Below the pieces are notes generated by a model. The model saw only the letters and a program-made list of their open reading frames with translations, did no database searches and was not told where the DNA came from. This document shows, one piece after another, positions 1 through 6,272 of a stretch of DNA of 7,212 bases. This DNA is from Deferribacterales bacterium (GTDB lineage: Bacteria > Chrysiogenota > Deferribacteres > Deferribacterales > JAISNW01), in contig BNUJ01000072.1 in NCBI GenBank assembly GCA_025997275.1, positions 1 to 7,212 of the forward strand. The letters are read 5' to 3'. Position 1 is the first letter of the stretch; every line of letters starts with the position of its first letter. Position numbers and translations under genes: made by a program.

Positions 1-2
1 CT

Positions 3-1100
3 ATCAATAATGGCAAGTTTGAGGTAGCCACTGTTAGGTGGAATAAGGACTATAACGTTACTGGTTTTATCAGTGGCTCTGTGACATTGGATGCTTTTAA
101 GGCGGGCACTGTTGGTGCTGGCGGTGTCAAGTTAAAAGATATTGGGTTATTTACCAATGCCGATGGGCGTATGGTATTAGATAACACTCAGTATCTGGAT
201 ATTTATGCTAACAATAAGATGGCGAGCATTACTCTGGAGGGTGAGGACACTATAAACGAGCTTGTTGACAAGTTGCGTAGTGCACTCGCTGAGCTGAATG
301 TGGCGGGCGATATGCAGCTATCAGATTTAATTCACTATGTAGAACCCGGTGAGCAGAATCCGAATGGTGGCAATTTTGCCGTGCCTGGCACAATAATAAT
401 GCAGACTGCACTTATGGGAAGAGCCAGCGAGTTGCGGTTTGTTGCCGATGAAGGTGTTTTGAATGCGTTATCTATATTGCAGATACAGGAATCTAAAGAG
501 AGTGCAATGACAGTCTCTGTCAATGATGCGCACACCGGTGAGTTTATTGGTAAAGATACCGTGTCAGATTCTCGTCTGCGCAATGTTATTAAAGGTGTTG
601 ATGTCATTATTGCGCCTAATGTCGGCACTAATGCGCAGCTTGTGAATGGCAAGGTAGTATTTTCGGCAGATACGAGTCAAGAGGTGTTCTTGCATATAGT
701 GCGCAACATTACTAAGGTGCAGGTAGGTGCCAGTGAAGGGCAGACGTTTGATGTAAGCGTAGCGCGACTGGACACTATTGGACTAGAAATAAGTGATGCT
801 TATGTTACCACTATGGAAGAATCGCAGAAAGCTATTACTAAGTTTGACCAGGCGTTAGAGGCTGCGACTCATGCTAGGGCGACTATAGGAGCACAGATAA
901 ACAGGCTGGAATATACTATGAAGAATATTAGTATAAGCAGGCAGAACTTAATGGCAGCAGAGTCTCGCATACGCGACCTAGATGTGGCGGATGAGTCGGC
1001 TACATTTGCTAAGAGTCAGATATTGGTGAACGCAGCTGTGGCAATGCTAGCACAAGCTAACCAGCTACCGCAAACAGCACTATCGCTGATAGGAAGGTAG
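3..1100 (+). CDS. fliC: Flagellin, C-terminal part (5' end outside window)
   Basis: This is the filament subunit exported by the flagellar type III system. The frame is open from base 3 to the TAG at 1098-1100, so the GTG at 81 is just an internal valine codon and the gene starts upstream of the window. About 365 residues are visible. The last 74 (nt 876-1097) are the conserved D1/D0 region: RATIGAQINRLEYTMKN, AAESRIRDLDVADES, then the coiled-coil end with AMLAQANQLPQ and the terminal ALSLIGR. A second D1 segment (VGASEGQTFDVSVARLDT) begins near 714. Everything before that, at least 235 residues, is variable surface-domain sequence, so this is a long flagellin with a large D2/D3 insertion. 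Many Ser/Thr codons in that part could carry glycans (inference), which would fit the acyl-sugar genes downstream. Recognition as flagellin is firm; the exact paralogue name is not. Confidence 0.96.
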   Translation: MNNGKFEVATVRWNKDYNVTGFISGSVTLDAFKAGTVGAGGVKLKDIGLFTNADGRMVLDNTQYLDIYANNKMASITLEGEDTINELVDKLRSALAELNVAGDMQLSDLIHYVEPGEQNPNGGNFAVPGTIIMQTALMGRASELRFVADEGVLNALSILQIQESKESAMTVSVNDAHTGEFIGKDTVSDSRLRNVIKGVDVIIAPNVGTNAQLVNGKVVFSADTSQEVFLHIVRNITKVQVGASEGQTFDVSVARLDTIGLEISDAYVTTMEESQKAITKFDQALEAATHARATIGAQINRLEYTMKNISISRQNLMAAESRIRDLDVADESATFAKSQILVNAAVAMLAQANQLPQTALSLIGR

Positions 1101-1111
1101 TAAAATTTATT

Positions 1112-1151
1112 ACTCTCCCCCCCCCCCTTCGTGGTGGTGGGGGGGGGGAGT
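1112..1151 (+). terminator. GC-rich hairpin after flagellin, possible intrinsic terminator
   Basis: The stem pairs 1112-1124 (ACTCT followed by Cs) with 1139-1151 (ten Gs then AGT), 13 pairs including one G-U wobble. The loop is about 14 nt and can pair further. It starts 11 nt after the flagellin stop codon, the expected place for a terminator. Only a short CTTT follows the stem, so the U tract is weak and termination efficiency is uncertain. The 11-C and 10-G runs may be miscounted by sequencing. Confidence 0.55.
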
Positions 1152-1153
1152 CT

Positions 1154-1169
1154 TTCCAGCTTGCTGGAA
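1154..1169 (+). repeat. Small inverted repeat, second hairpin
   Basis: TTCCAGC (1154-1160) and GCTGGAA (1163-1169) are perfect inverted repeats separated by TT. As RNA this is most naturally a 6-bp stem capped by a CUUG tetraloop closed by G-C, a known stable loop type. It follows the poly-C/poly-G hairpin by two bases and may help stop transcription or protect the 3' end of the flagellin mRNA. The role is inferred. Confidence 0.45.
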
Positions 1170-1222
1170 CAGTGTTGCGGTCAAGGTTAAAGTGGACTTG
1201 TTGCTATCGCTTATTTATGTAG

Positions 1223-1258
1223 TTGTCATTTTTTGATAATATCTCATATAATCCTATA
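1223..1258 (+). promoter_or_regulatory. Sigma70-like promoter of envC-like gene, predicted leaderless
   Basis: TTGTCA (1223-1228, 5/6 to the -35 consensus), an 18-bp spacer, TATAAT (1247-1252, 6/6), six bases CCTATA, then ATG at 1259. With standard spacing, transcription would begin at or within a base of the ATG. No Shine-Dalgarno precedes that ATG. The TTG at 1223, which could be read as a start codon of a longer ORF, is instead the first base triplet of the -35 box. Confidence 0.7.
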
Positions 1259-2476
1259 ATGTTTTCGTTTATCTCTTATCTGCGTATATCTGGCACCCCA
1301 CTAGTTACCGCCAACACATGGGGGAAAGCAATAAGCTATTGTTGTTTTTTCTGCGGACTATTGTTATTTGTAGTTGTTGCTTATGCGGATACTGATGCAG
1401 AGCGGCTATCTAGGCTGAAACTGCAGCTCCAGCAGAGCGAGCGCGATTTGAAAGCTCTTGAAACCAGTCGTTCCGATATAGCTCGCGAGCTTCAGCTACT
1501 TGAGGCTAACCAGTCTGACATCCGCCAAGCGGGAGCAATCCTTTCCCGCCAGCTAGCTGCAGGCAGGCAACAACTAGCAGAAATTTCTGCCCGCGAACGT
1601 AGTCTAGCTTCTAAACGTGCCGCATATAGTGCACATATTAAGCGTGGATTGATGTTTGTTACAGATACGTCAAGACAAATGTCAGCTATGGTTGCTCTGA
1701 CGGGTGGTGGCAGAGCGGAGGGGATAACCACGCTGGAGATACTATCACGTGTGAACGGTTCCCTAGCTACTAGAGTAAAGGAGCTGGCATTAACCATTGC
1801 CGAGAGCAATGAAATTAAACATAAAATAGCACAGACTAACATTGAGCTAGATACTTATCTGGCAGATATTAAGCACCTATCTGCTGAGTTGACCAGCCAG
1901 ACCAACAAGTTGGCTACTAGGCGTGCACAGCTATCTAGGGATGCTGTAGCAACAAAAGCGTATATTGATAGGCTACGGGCTAGTCAGGCTAGCATAGACT
2001 CTGCAATAAATCAAAGCCAAAAACTTGAAATCCGCAAAGATGGTGGCAATAGCAGGCTGCCTGATAGTGATTTTGCCAGACTGAAAGGCAAGTTGCCTGT
2101 GCCTATGCGCGGGGTTGTGGTAGAACGGTTTGGCGAGCGGGTAGAGGACGGCACTAGGGTGAAGATAGCGCACAAGGGGGTGCGTCTGCGTCCGTCTGTT
2201 GGAGGTGGCGAGGTGCGGGCGGTATTCAATGGCAGGGTGGCGTATGTCAACAACCTTGCGGGGGTGGGCAATATTATTATAGTGCAACACGACCCGATAT
2301 ATTATACTGTCTATGCCAACCTAGACGAGTTTTATGTAAATGCAGGCGATGATGTGCAGCGTGGGGAGCAACTAGGGCTAATCAGCACGGAATTTGCTCA
2401 AAACCTTGCGTATTTATATTTTGAAATTCGCCAGCGGGAACAAGCACTCAACCCAGAAAACTGGCTAGCATTATAG
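1259..2476 (+). CDS. envC: EnvC-like murein hydrolase activator, degenerate LytM/M23 domain
   Basis: This is a secreted coiled-coil protein of the EnvC type, which in other Gram-negatives is recruited to the divisome and activates periplasmic N-acetylmuramoyl-L-alanine amidases for daughter-cell separation. I start it at ATG 1259 (405 aa) because a perfect -10 box lies six bases upstream; a TTG start at 1223 would add 12 residues that overlap the promoter. A hydrophobic signal segment ends in VVVAYA before DTDAERL (cleavage about 43/44). Two long charged helices, predicted coiled coils, span about 45-118 and 168-250, and the LytM domain is about 279-405. Only the first zinc histidine survives (HKGVRL, H305). 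The usual Asp is R309, the HxH pair is Tyr-Leu-Tyr (385-387) and the catalytic YAHL histidine is N354. The end (LYFEIR...NPENWL) closely resembles E. coli EnvC, which is also non-catalytic. The N-region of the signal peptide is unusually long. Confidence 0.88.
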   Translation: MFSFISYLRISGTPLVTANTWGKAISYCCFFCGLLLFVVVAYADTDAERLSRLKLQLQQSERDLKALETSRSDIARELQLLEANQSDIRQAGAILSRQLAAGRQQLAEISARERSLASKRAAYSAHIKRGLMFVTDTSRQMSAMVALTGGGRAEGITTLEILSRVNGSLATRVKELALTIAESNEIKHKIAQTNIELDTYLADIKHLSAELTSQTNKLATRRAQLSRDAVATKAYIDRLRASQASIDSAINQSQKLEIRKDGGNSRLPDSDFARLKGKLPVPMRGVVVERFGERVEDGTRVKIAHKGVRLRPSVGGGEVRAVFNGRVAYVNNLAGVGNIIIVQHDPIYYTVYANLDEFYVNAGDDVQRGEQLGLISTEFAQNLAYLYFEIRQREQALNPENWLAL

Positions 2477-2519
2477 ACAACCCGTTAGAGTTTAGCCACC
2501 CCAGTAAAAAGTCGCTACC

Positions 2520-2554
2520 TTGACTATGCACATATTACTTGATACAATAAAAAT
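2520..2554 (+). promoter_or_regulatory. Sigma70-like promoter of DUF4910 gene, predicted leaderless
   Basis: TTGACT (2520-2525, 5/6), a 17-bp spacer, TACAAT (2543-2548, 5/6), six bases AAAAAT, then ATG at 2555. This is a near-ideal sigma70 promoter whose predicted start site coincides with the A of the start codon. There is no room for a leader and no Shine-Dalgarno. It lies in the 78-nt gap after the envC-like gene, where I see no terminator hairpin. Confidence 0.75.
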
Positions 2555-3835
2555 ATGACAGGTGAGCTGGCTTACCGCTGGGCGGGTGTTCTATATCCGA
2601 TTTGCCGTAGCCTTACAGGTAGCGGGGTGAGACAAACCCTAGCATATATCAAAACACTGCTTCCTAATTTACAAATAAAAGAGGTCCCCACAGGCACGCA
2701 AGCCTTTGACTGGACAGTCCCGCAGGAGTGGAATATTCGGGACGCTTTCATTGAGATAGATGGCGTCAAGGTAGTGGACTTCAAGCAACATAATCTGCAC
2801 ATCATGGGCTACTCCGAGCCTATTGACGCTACTATGAGCTTTGCCGAACTAGATAAACACCTATACTCCCTGCCAGAATCGCCAGATGCTATCCCATACA
2901 TTACATCTTACTATAAACGCCGCTGGGGTTTTTGCCTGAGCGAACGGCAACGTGCGCAACTGCGCAAACAGCCTAATAAACAATGCCGTGTATATATTGA
3001 TTCTGAGCTGATAGATGGACATCTCAGCTACGGAGAATTGCTTTTGCAAGGGGAAACGAACGATGAAATATTGCTTACTGCCAATATTTGCCACCCATCT
3101 TTAGCTAATAATGAGTTGTCCGCCCCAGTCGTGGCAACGGCTATCGCTCAGTGGCTAGAAACTGCTCCACGCAGATTCAGCTACCGCATATTATACCTGC
3201 CAGAGACTATTGGTAGCATTGTGTATCTATTCCAACATTTGGAATGGCTGAAAAAACACCTAATAGCAGGCTTTGTGCTGTCGTGCATAGGGGATAACGG
3301 GGATTATTCGCACGTTGCCAGCCGCTACGGGGACACCCTAGCTGACAGGGTGGCAAAATATGCGCTGGAACATATTACATCTGATTATAAAGAGTATTCG
3401 TTCTTGCAACGCGGTAGTGATGAGCGTCAGTTTTGCTCTCCGGGTGTGGAATTGCCCGTCTGCGGGCTATGTCGCACTAAATATGGGGAATATCCAGAAT
3501 ATCACACATCACTAGACGACATGTCGTTTATCTCCCCAGCGGGGCTACAGGGCGGGATAAATCTAGTAAAAAATTGTATAGTGTTGTTAGAAAATAATCG
3601 TGTTTATAAGAATGTCTTTGCTTGTGAGGCGCAACTCGGCAAACGTGGACTTTATCCGACCGTCAGCACTAAGGATAGTGTGGCGCAGACGCGTGATATG
3701 ATGAACCTGCTTGCCTACGCAGACGGCACGAACGATTTGATGAATATTGCTGATATTGTAAGAGCATCTCCGTTCAGTTTGATAGATGTAGCGAATAGAT
3801 TAGTAGAGGCAGGAGTTATAAGGGAGGTTGTATGA
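2555..3835 (+). CDS. DUF4910/COG4310 aminopeptidase-like protein of polysaccharide loci
   Basis: This belongs to the family described as proteins with an aminopeptidase-like domain (DUF2172/DUF4910, M28-like fold), often found in O-antigen, capsule and flagellin-modification clusters. The true substrate is not established to my knowledge. At 426 aa it is about full family length and starts properly: LYPICRSLTGSGVRQTL at 13-29 is the typical N-terminus. A swivelling DUF2172-type domain covers about 50-150. Metal-site motifs follow: CHPSLANNELS (H180 and E187), YLPETIGS (E217), RGSDERQF (286-293) and PEYHTSLDD with H317. The C-terminus (about 380-426, LLAYADGTNDLMNIADI then VANRLVEAGVIREV) looks like the winged-helix module seen in this family. 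It is the first gene of a unit with the ACP that follows, which it overlaps by ATGA. The pairing suggests a part in acyl or amino-sugar processing, for example hydrolysis of an amide, but that is inference. Confidence 0.88.
   Translation: MTGELAYRWAGVLYPICRSLTGSGVRQTLAYIKTLLPNLQIKEVPTGTQAFDWTVPQEWNIRDAFIEIDGVKVVDFKQHNLHIMGYSEPIDATMSFAELDKHLYSLPESPDAIPYITSYYKRRWGFCLSERQRAQLRKQPNKQCRVYIDSELIDGHLSYGELLLQGETNDEILLTANICHPSLANNELSAPVVATAIAQWLETAPRRFSYRILYLPETIGSIVYLFQHLEWLKKHLIAGFVLSCIGDNGDYSHVASRYGDTLADRVAKYALEHITSDYKEYSFLQRGSDERQFCSPGVELPVCGLCRTKYGEYPEYHTSLDDMSFISPAGLQGGINLVKNCIVLLENNRVYKNVFACEAQLGKRGLYPTVSTKDSVAQTRDMMNLLAYADGTNDLMNIADIVRASPFSLIDVANRLVEAGVIREVV
3821..3827 (+). promoter_or_regulatory. 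Strong Shine-Dalgarno for the first ACP
   Basis: AGGGAGG lies 4 nt before the ATG at 3832, inside the end of the DUF4910 gene. It shows that this organism does use Shine-Dalgarno initiation within operons, in contrast to the leaderless first genes. It also supports the ATGA overlap as the real start. Confidence 0.75.
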
Positions 3836-4044
3836 GCAGGAGTGAGATATTATCGGTGTTATCAGCTAATTTGAATATGTCGTTCACGGAGACTGATGTC
3901 ATAGAGAACATTGCTGACTGGGACTCGCTCTCGTGGTTACAGCTGGTGGTGACTATTGGCGACAAGTTTTCCAAGACTCTCTCCTTTGGTGAACTGCAAT
4001 CGTTCAAGACCATTAAGGACATAGTGGACTTTATCGTTAAGTAG
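3832..4044 (+). CDS. Acyl carrier protein (first, 70 aa)
   Basis: A small acidic helical protein of the ACP family, which carries acyl groups on a 4'-phosphopantetheine arm in the cytoplasm. The attachment serine is S32 in ADWDSLSWLQLV, matching the DSL motif at the start of helix II. The protein continues through the expected helix III/IV region (FGELQSFKTIKDIVDFIV). At 70 aa it is shorter than housekeeping AcpP (about 77-80) and its sequence departs from it, so it is probably a dedicated carrier for a secondary or glycan pathway. It is translationally coupled to the DUF4910 gene by an ATGA overlap and strong Shine-Dalgarno. Its 3' end overlaps the convergent acyltransferase gene by 8 bases. 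Confidence 0.9.
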   Translation: MSRSEILSVLSANLNMSFTETDVIENIADWDSLSWLQLVVTIGDKFSKTLSFGELQSFKTIKDIVDFIVK

Positions 4045-4840
4045 TAGCATTGTTATTGGCAACATTATCAAATGTGTATAGATTTTTCGCTCCGTTATAT
4101 TCTAACTCAATCTTATATATGGCATCTAACGCTCTGACGGGGAATGTGTGAAACTCAACGTTGTTGTATATGTTAGTTTTTAATGCGCCAAGGTTGCGGA
4201 GCGTATCTGCCAGCCAGTCTTGTCCTGCGTGGTTGTGCTGAGGGTTTAGTGCTAGGTTGCGCACATACATTGAATAGGTTTTGCGGCTTGTGTTGCCTTG
4301 TGCGTCTGTGTAGTCTGCCGTGAAGTCTTTGTGCTCCCTGTATGGAACGCCCATATTCTGCTCAATATAGTGCAGATAGGTAAATGCTCTATTGGGTGCA
4401 ATTCCTAGTGCGAACGCTTTTGCGCCTGCGGAGTCTATATAGCCGAATGGAGAATCGCTACCAAACGAGCTAACGTTGTCCATTGTGGCGAGCATTTCGC
4501 TAGCCTCACCCCATACTGCAAATGAATAGATAGGGTGCTTGGTGCGCTTAAAGTCGGACATGGTCAGGGCAACTTTTCCGAGAACGCCTGTTTTGCAGGA
4601 GGTTTTGTAGTGGTCGTAGGCTATACCATTGCAGAAGTCCCAGTTATATGTGGGCACTAGTAGCGTCCCAGTATTGCCCACAGCCTTTTGTAGTGTATTT
4701 ATAAATACATCAGGCTGAAAGGTATCGCCCGCTAGCATACATTCGTAGGCTAGGCGTGAAATATCTGTCATCAGGTAGAGCACGTCCCCGCGTTGCATAT
4801 CCAGCCTAGAAGCGATTATGCGATAGTCTATGTAGCCCAT
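4037..4840 (-). CDS. AAC(3)-family N-acyltransferase, probably acting on an amino sugar
   Basis: A 267-aa member of the Antibiotic_NAT (aminoglycoside 3-N-acetyltransferase) fold. Visible motifs are GTLLVPTYNW (58-67), SCKTGVLGK (81-89), RTKHPIYSFAVWG (99-111), GSDSPFG (127-133) and NRAFTYLHYIEQ (150-161). The last holds the His-Glu catalytic pair (H157, E160) of AAC(3) enzymes. Members of this fold in surface-polysaccharide clusters are thought to acylate sugar amino groups rather than confer drug resistance. Here the gene starts one base after an ACP gene, so acyl-ACP may be the donor instead of acetyl-CoA (inference). It has no clear Shine-Dalgarno and is probably translated by coupling. 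The Asn-rich tail (ANNNATT) is ordinary low-complexity sequence. Antibiotic resistance cannot be excluded but is less likely in this setting. Confidence 0.87.
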   Translation of the reverse strand: MGYIDYRIIASRLDMQRGDVLYLMTDISRLAYECMLAGDTFQPDVFINTLQKAVGNTGTLLVPTYNWDFCNGIAYDHYKTSCKTGVLGKVALTMSDFKRTKHPIYSFAVWGEASEMLATMDNVSSFGSDSPFGYIDSAGAKAFALGIAPNRAFTYLHYIEQNMGVPYREHKDFTADYTDAQGNTSRKTYSMYVRNLALNPQHNHAGQDWLADTLRNLGALKTNIYNNVEFHTFPVRALDAIYKIELEYNGAKNLYTFDNVANNNATT

Positions 4841-4841
4841 T

Positions 4842-5087
4842 CTACTTCGTAGCTCGTGCTGTGATAATATCTAGCAAGCCCTTTACGTGATAGGTGCTGG
4901 GCAACTCCTCTAGTCTGATTTTCAGCCCAAACTCAGTTTCTGTTGCAGCTATAATAGATACTTGGGCGATACTATCCCACCCTTCAAGCTGTTGCACGCT
5001 ACTTGTCTCATCAATAATGAGACTTTCATCATCCATTACCTCTCTAAGCAGAGCGGCAAGCCTAGTTAATGCAAGATTTCTATCCAT
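4842..5087 (-). CDS. Acyl carrier protein (second, 81 aa)
   Basis: An ACP-family protein with the phosphopantetheine serine S39 in LEGWDSIAQVSII and a normal helix III/IV region (FGLKIRLEELPSTYHVKGLLDII). It differs strongly from the 70-aa ACP on the other strand, so the two are not a recent duplication and probably serve different partners. It has its own predicted promoter in the 71-nt gap after the KAS III gene. The acyltransferase gene follows after a single base, making ACP plus acyltransferase the likely functional pair. The start is fixed by a TAA stop in frame 18 to 15 nt upstream of the ATG. Confidence 0.92.
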   Translation of the reverse strand: MDRNLALTRLAALLREVMDDESLIIDETSSVQQLEGWDSIAQVSIIAATETEFGLKIRLEELPSTYHVKGLLDIITARATK

Positions 5088-5122
5088 TTTTGTATCATAT
5101 TACATTGCTATGAAAATGTCCA
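5088..5122 (-). promoter_or_regulatory. Sigma70-like promoter of second ACP, predicted leaderless
   Basis: On the minus strand: TGGACA (5122-5117, 5/6), a 17-bp spacer, TATGAT (5099-5094, 5/6), six bases ACAAAA, then ATG at 5087. The -10 to ATG distance is identical to that before the envC-like and DUF4910 genes. No Shine-Dalgarno is present. It would let ACP and acyltransferase be expressed separately from the upstream vapBC/KAS III genes. Confidence 0.7.
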
Positions 5123-5158
5123 CAAAACAAGCAAGGCAGTAACGGAAAGGAGGAAGGA

Positions 5159-6268
5159 CTAGGTGGAAGTGGCTGATTGTATGGCTGTTACAGTGGGGAG
5201 GGGAGCAACTGCAAGGTGGCAGTATATTTTATCTAGCGTCAGCACGCACGCTCCCCACGATAAACCTACGCCGAAACCTTGCAATAGATACTTGCCAGTT
5301 GTGAGCTGGAAATGTTCCGCCATATCGCTGATGGCTAGGGGAATAGACGCCCCCGCTGTGTTGCCGTATTTGCTGAACGAGCTAGTTGGACATTTATCTA
5401 ACGGCAAGTTAGCTTTTGAGGCTATGTTTTCTACCATATATTTATTAGCCTGATGGAATATGAAGTATATTATATCCTCCCTGCCTATCCCTGCGTAGGC
5501 AAGTATTTCATCTACTAGGGGTGGCTGAGCATCGTTTGTGAACTGATAGACCGCCACGCCGTTCATAGTAAGATTCTCCGCTGTGCGGATACTGCCGTCT
5601 GTGTCTGTAAGCTCCCGTTTGGTCTCTTCGCTTATGGGTAGTCGTTGCCCGCCAGCGGGGATATTTAGGTATTCGTAGCCGTTGCCGTCTGCCGATAGTG
5701 AAAAATAGCTATTAGTTTTGTCGGTTTTTTCGCAACGTTCTACTAATATTGCGCTGACTGCGTCCCCCATTATAGTGAGCTGTGCAGCGTCTTTGGGGTA
5801 GATTGTTTTGCTGAGAGTGTCCCCCACGCATAGCAGAACGCGTTTGCAGGTGCTAGATGCCATCATAAAGCTGAGCCATAGTCCATATACAAAGCCTGAA
5901 CAGCCGAGCGTCAAGTCAAGCACAACGCAGTTTGTATTGAGTGATAGTAGTTTGTGTAGCAAGTAGGCATTGCCTGGCATCTTGTAGTCGGGCGTTTGGG
6001 TGATGAACACAACGCCATCAATGGTGGCTATGTCTATGTTCATATCGTTTATTAGCGTGGAGCTTGCTTGAAATGCTAGGTCTAGTGCGGTAGTTTGAGA
6101 GTCTGCGATGTGGCGGGTGTGGATGCCTAAAACTGATTTTAATCGGTTTATTCGTTTTATATTGTTACCGTATAGTGTGGAGTCGTCCTCAATGGTGCGA
6201 CTGTTTTCGCCTACTGCGCTGGATATACCCGCTATCCGCACTTGTTCAAATGTTGACTTTACGCCCAT
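5159..6268 (-). CDS. 3-oxoacyl-ACP synthase III-type ketosynthase
   Basis: A thiolase-fold KAS III (FabH-like) enzyme that condenses an acyl-CoA with malonyl-ACP. At 369 aa it is somewhat longer than housekeeping FabH (about 320-330), and the extra length includes a C-terminal tail after about residue 347. The full Cys-His-Asn triad is visible: C123 in DLTLGCSGFVYG, H272 in FIFHQANKYM and N303 in SKYGNTAGASIPLA. GFGVGLSWGACVL (331-343) is the usual C-terminal glycine-rich loop. KAS III genes occur with ACP genes in Pseudomonas flagellin glycosylation islands, where they are linked to the hydroxyacyl group on viosamine, and a similar job is inferred here. The ATG lies only 4 nt after the vapC stop. 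An AAAGGA about 11 nt upstream, within vapC, is a poorly spaced Shine-Dalgarno, so the gene may depend on read-through and reinitiation. I see no good promoter of its own. Confidence 0.92.
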   Translation of the reverse strand: MGVKSTFEQVRIAGISSAVGENSRTIEDDSTLYGNNIKRINRLKSVLGIHTRHIADSQTTALDLAFQASSTLINDMNIDIATIDGVVFITQTPDYKMPGNAYLLHKLLSLNTNCVVLDLTLGCSGFVYGLWLSFMMASSTCKRVLLCVGDTLSKTIYPKDAAQLTIMGDAVSAILVERCEKTDKTNSYFSLSADGNGYEYLNIPAGGQRLPISEETKRELTDTDGSIRTAENLTMNGVAVYQFTNDAQPPLVDEILAYAGIGREDIIYFIFHQANKYMVENIASKANLPLDKCPTSSFSKYGNTAGASIPLAISDMAEHFQLTTGKYLLQGFGVGLSWGACVLTLDKIYCHLAVAPLPTVTAIQSATST

Positions 6269-6272
6269 AATT

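Noticed and set aside
81..83. GTG as the flagellin start codon
   Set aside because: The frame stays open upstream to base 3 and the coding pattern continues, so the gene enters from outside the window.
1973..2290. Minus-strand reading frames opposite the envC-like gene
   Set aside because: The plus strand encodes a well-conserved EnvC-type domain; the antisense frames have no signal.
4037..4840. Aminoglycoside resistance gene
   Set aside because: The fold and His-Glu pair fit AAC(3), but the one-base spacing to an ACP and the KAS III/DUF4910 context favour amino-sugar acylation.
4894..5142. 82-aa plus-strand reading frame over the second ACP
   Set aside because: It is the antisense of a clear ACP with its DSI serine motif; the translation shows no family features.
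5163..5453. 96-aa plus-strand reading frame over the KAS III end
   Set aside because: It lies wholly antisense to the active-site-bearing part of the KAS III gene and has no recognisable motif.
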